Shown here: positions 6,226-7,488 of the stretch, piece after piece | How the letters are laid out: each line of letters starts with the position of its first letter | How positions within the stretch are numbered: position 1 is the stretch's first letter | DNA from: Oscillospiraceae bacterium | GTDB taxonomy: Bacteria > Bacillota > Clostridia > Oscillospirales > Ruminococcaceae | Direction of reading: 5' to 3' | Assembly (NCBI GenBank): GCA_020024155.1 | Contig: JAHHUE010000071.1 | Coordinates: forward strand, 1-7,488 | DNA length: 7,488 nucleotides | Translations under genes and position numbers: made by a program | The notes under the pieces: model-generated | What the model was told of the DNA's origin: nothing | Seen by the model: the letters and a program-made list of their open reading frames with translations, nothing else | Databases searched by the model: none

Positions 6226-6283
6226 AAATACATAATTGAATATGGGGTATGAAATTTACCTCTTACCCCTTATTCATGTATTT
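6226..6283 (+). terminator. Long hairpin between flgE and flbD (possible attenuating terminator or 3'-end stabiliser)
   Basis: Three nested arms pair: AAATACAT 6226-6233 with ATGTATTT 6276-6283, GAATA 6238-6242 with TATTC 6271-6275, and GGGGTA 6244-6249 with TACCCC 6264-6269. That is 19 base pairs, interrupted by an AATT bulge on the left and one T-T mismatch, around a 14-base loop. The GC-rich core sits at the top of the stem. The right arm ends in TTTT (6281-6284) but no long T tract follows, so as a terminator it is not standard. It could partly stop transcription after flgE, or protect the 3' end of the flgE message. Confidence 0.5.
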
Positions 6284-6308
6284 TAACAATATAAAAGGAT
6301 GGTTCAGT

Positions 6309-6524
6309 ATGATACTTTTAACTAAAAGAAATAATGAAAAGTTTCTGGTCAATCATCTTCAAATACAATATATTGAATTGATACCTGAAACAAAAATTGT
6401 AATGATGAATCACGACTATATTCTTGTTCGTGAGACAACAGAAGAAATAATAAAAAAAATTATGGATTATAATGCAAAAGTACAAGATATTCACAGAGAA
6501 ATATCTATAGAAAACAAGCATTAA
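6309..6524 (+). CDS. flbD: FlbD/SwrD family flagellar protein
   Basis: This 71-residue protein belongs to the small FlbD family found between flgE and motA or fliL in Firmicutes; the Bacillus subtilis member SwrD raises stator output and so swarming power. It opens MILLTKRNNEKFLVNHLQIQ, corresponding to the family's 'MI-x-x-T-x-L-N-G-x-x-F-x-[LV]-N', and continues with ELIPETKIVMMNHDYILVRET, the family's 'E-x-x-PDT-x-I-x-L-x-x-G-x-x-[YV]-x-V-x-E'. An amphipathic helix ends it. Two usual family residues look altered: the 'LNG' is RNN and the glycine near 35 is His. An upstream in-frame ATG at 6249 is poor because it lies inside the hairpin and has no ribosome binding site. AAAAGGA at 6293-6299 fits ATG 6309. 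The motAB genes follow at once, in keeping with a role at the stator. Confidence 0.85.
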   Translation: MILLTKRNNEKFLVNHLQIQYIELIPETKIVMMNHDYILVRETTEEIIKKIMDYNAKVQDIHREISIENKH

Positions 6525-6573
6525 GTCTATAAAATATAAAAGTTTCTTGTTTCTCACAGGAGGATAAATAAAA

Positions 6574-7431
6574 ATGAAACAAAAACTAAATATAACTTAC
6601 ATAATAGGTTTGGTTGGTGCTATACTTGTTGCTGTAGTAGGTATGGTTAGTAAAATAACACCAGATTTTAAAGTACAAATAAACTTTAAATGGCTATTAA
6701 ACTTTTTTGACCCATCCAGTATCTTTATCACAATTGGATGTACATTATTTATAGTGGTAGCTAGTTTCCAAGGTTCTATGATTAAAGAAATGGGAAAACA
6801 TTTTAAAGTTATTTTAAATAGCAATCAGTTTGAACCAATGTTCTATATTGATCAACTTGTAGAGCTTGCTCAAGTTGCAAGAAAAGAAGGTCTTCTTGCT
6901 TTGGAAGAAAGAGCAAAACAACAAACAGACCCATTTTTTAGACAAGCAGTTATGTTAATAGTTGACGCATATGATTCAGATAAAGTTCAAAATATTTTGG
7001 AAACAGATATAGAAAATATGTCATCACGCCATGATGCCGTTGCTCGTATGTATGAAAAAGCATCTGCTATTGCTCCTGCATTTGGTATGGTTGGTACTCT
7101 TGTTGGTTTGATAAATATGCTTAAAGGTATGGACTTATCTGCCGGTGGACAAAGCAGCTTAGGTAGTGATATGGGTACAGCTTTGATTACAACTTTGTAT
7201 GGTAGCTTGCTTGCTCATATGGTATTTGGCCCAATTGCAACACAACTTAGAAACCGTGATGAAGAAGAAGTTTTATGTAAATTGATAATTGTAGAGGGTG
7301 TAAAATCAATTCAAGCTGGTGAAAACCCTAAATTTATTCGTGACCGTCTTATGACATATATGTCTCAAAAAGTAAGAGAGGCATCTAATGGTGAAGAAGG
7401 AAACGAAAAAGGTAAAAAATCTAAAAAATAA
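6574..7431 (+). CDS. motA: MotA, flagellar motor stator protein
   Basis: MotA forms, with MotB, the ion-conducting stator that pushes on FliG. The 285 residues contain four membrane segments (about 8-26, 48-66, 163-185 and 201-224) with a large cytoplasmic loop between the second and third. In that loop, VARKEGLLALEE places Arg103 and Glu111 where Escherichia coli MotA has Arg90 and Glu98, which interact with FliG. The third segment reads AIAPAFGMVGTLVGLI, with Pro168 corresponding to the conserved E. coli Pro173. Gly-Pro (219-220) in the fourth segment corresponds to Pro222. A short Lys/Glu-rich tail (268-285) is cytoplasmic. The strong AGGAGG at 6558-6563 lies 10 bases before ATG 6574. motB follows after 22 bases. 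Whether protons or sodium are used cannot be told from this window. Confidence 0.97.
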   Translation: MKQKLNITYIIGLVGAILVAVVGMVSKITPDFKVQINFKWLLNFFDPSSIFITIGCTLFIVVASFQGSMIKEMGKHFKVILNSNQFEPMFYIDQLVELAQVARKEGLLALEERAKQQTDPFFRQAVMLIVDAYDSDKVQNILETDIENMSSRHDAVARMYEKASAIAPAFGMVGTLVGLINMLKGMDLSAGGQSSLGSDMGTALITTLYGSLLAHMVFGPIATQLRNRDEEEVLCKLIIVEGVKSIQAGENPKFIRDRLMTYMSQKVREASNGEEGNEKGKKSKK

Positions 7432-7453
7432 ACAAAGAAAAGGGTGAGATAGT

Positions 7454-7488
7454 ATGAAAAGGAAAACAAGGGATAGTGGTGGCGGAGC
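7454..7488 (+). CDS. motB: MotB, flagellar motor stator protein, N-terminal end only (partial)
   Basis: ATG 7454 is preceded by AAAAGGGTGA (7437-7446) at a normal distance and opens MKRKTRDSGGG before the window ends after 11 full codons. A short basic, then Gly-rich cytoplasmic segment is what MotB carries ahead of its single membrane helix. The position 22 bases after motA makes the assignment likely even though no conserved domain is in view. MotB anchors the stator to peptidoglycan and supplies the ion-binding aspartate; both features lie outside the window. Confidence 0.8.
   Translation, partial: MKRKTRDSGGG

Noticed and set aside
1..7488. Search for mobile elements, CRISPR arrays, tRNAs, toxin-antitoxin or defence genes
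   Set aside because: The whole window is accounted for by collinear flagellar genes with short spacers; no inverted terminal repeats, repeat-spacer arrays, tRNA-like cloverleaf or foreign gene was seen.

Overview
This window is a continuous stretch of a flagellar (fla/che-type) gene cluster, with every gene on the + strand. Low G+C (roughly one third by eye), strong AGGAGG-type ribosome binding sites, frequent GTG and TTG starts, and the gene order fliG-fliH-fliI-fliJ-fliK-flgD-(TIGR02530-type gene)-flgE-flbD-motA-motB all point to a motile low-GC Firmicute, most likely of class Clostridia. I cannot place it more precisely than that. A family such as Lachnospiraceae or Oscillospiraceae is only a guess.

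Layout: the window opens on the last 16 codons of fliG (rotor/switch). Next come the export ATPase genes fliH, fliI and fliJ (79-2746). The hook-assembly block follows: fliK (hook-length control, 2829-3905), flgD (hook cap, 3928-4578), a small conserved flagellar-operon protein of unknown role (4631-5014) and flgE (hook protein, 5111-6211). The window then turns to torque generation with flbD (6309-6524), motA (6574-7431) and the first 11 codons of motB (7454 onwards, cut by the window end). Together the genes encode the energising complex of the flagellar type III export apparatus, the hook it exports with its cap and ruler, and the stator that drives rotation.

Start sites deserve attention. 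In fliH, fliK, flbD and the TIGR02530-type gene the longest open frame starts too far upstream. Ribosome binding sites support shorter products starting at TTG 79, GTG 2829, ATG 6309 and ATG 4631. FliJ (GTG) and FlgD (TTG) also appear to use non-ATG starts.

No stretch longer than 100 bases lacks a gene. The two longest spacers flank flgE (96 and 97 bases), and both can form RNA hairpins with good stems. A 35-base tandem duplication of the fliG 3' end lies between fliG and fliH, and its second copy supplies the fliH start region. I see no tRNA, rRNA, mobile element, CRISPR array, defence gene or foreign insertion. This is an ordinary flagellar region with a few unusual local details, and I do not see a new biological system in it.
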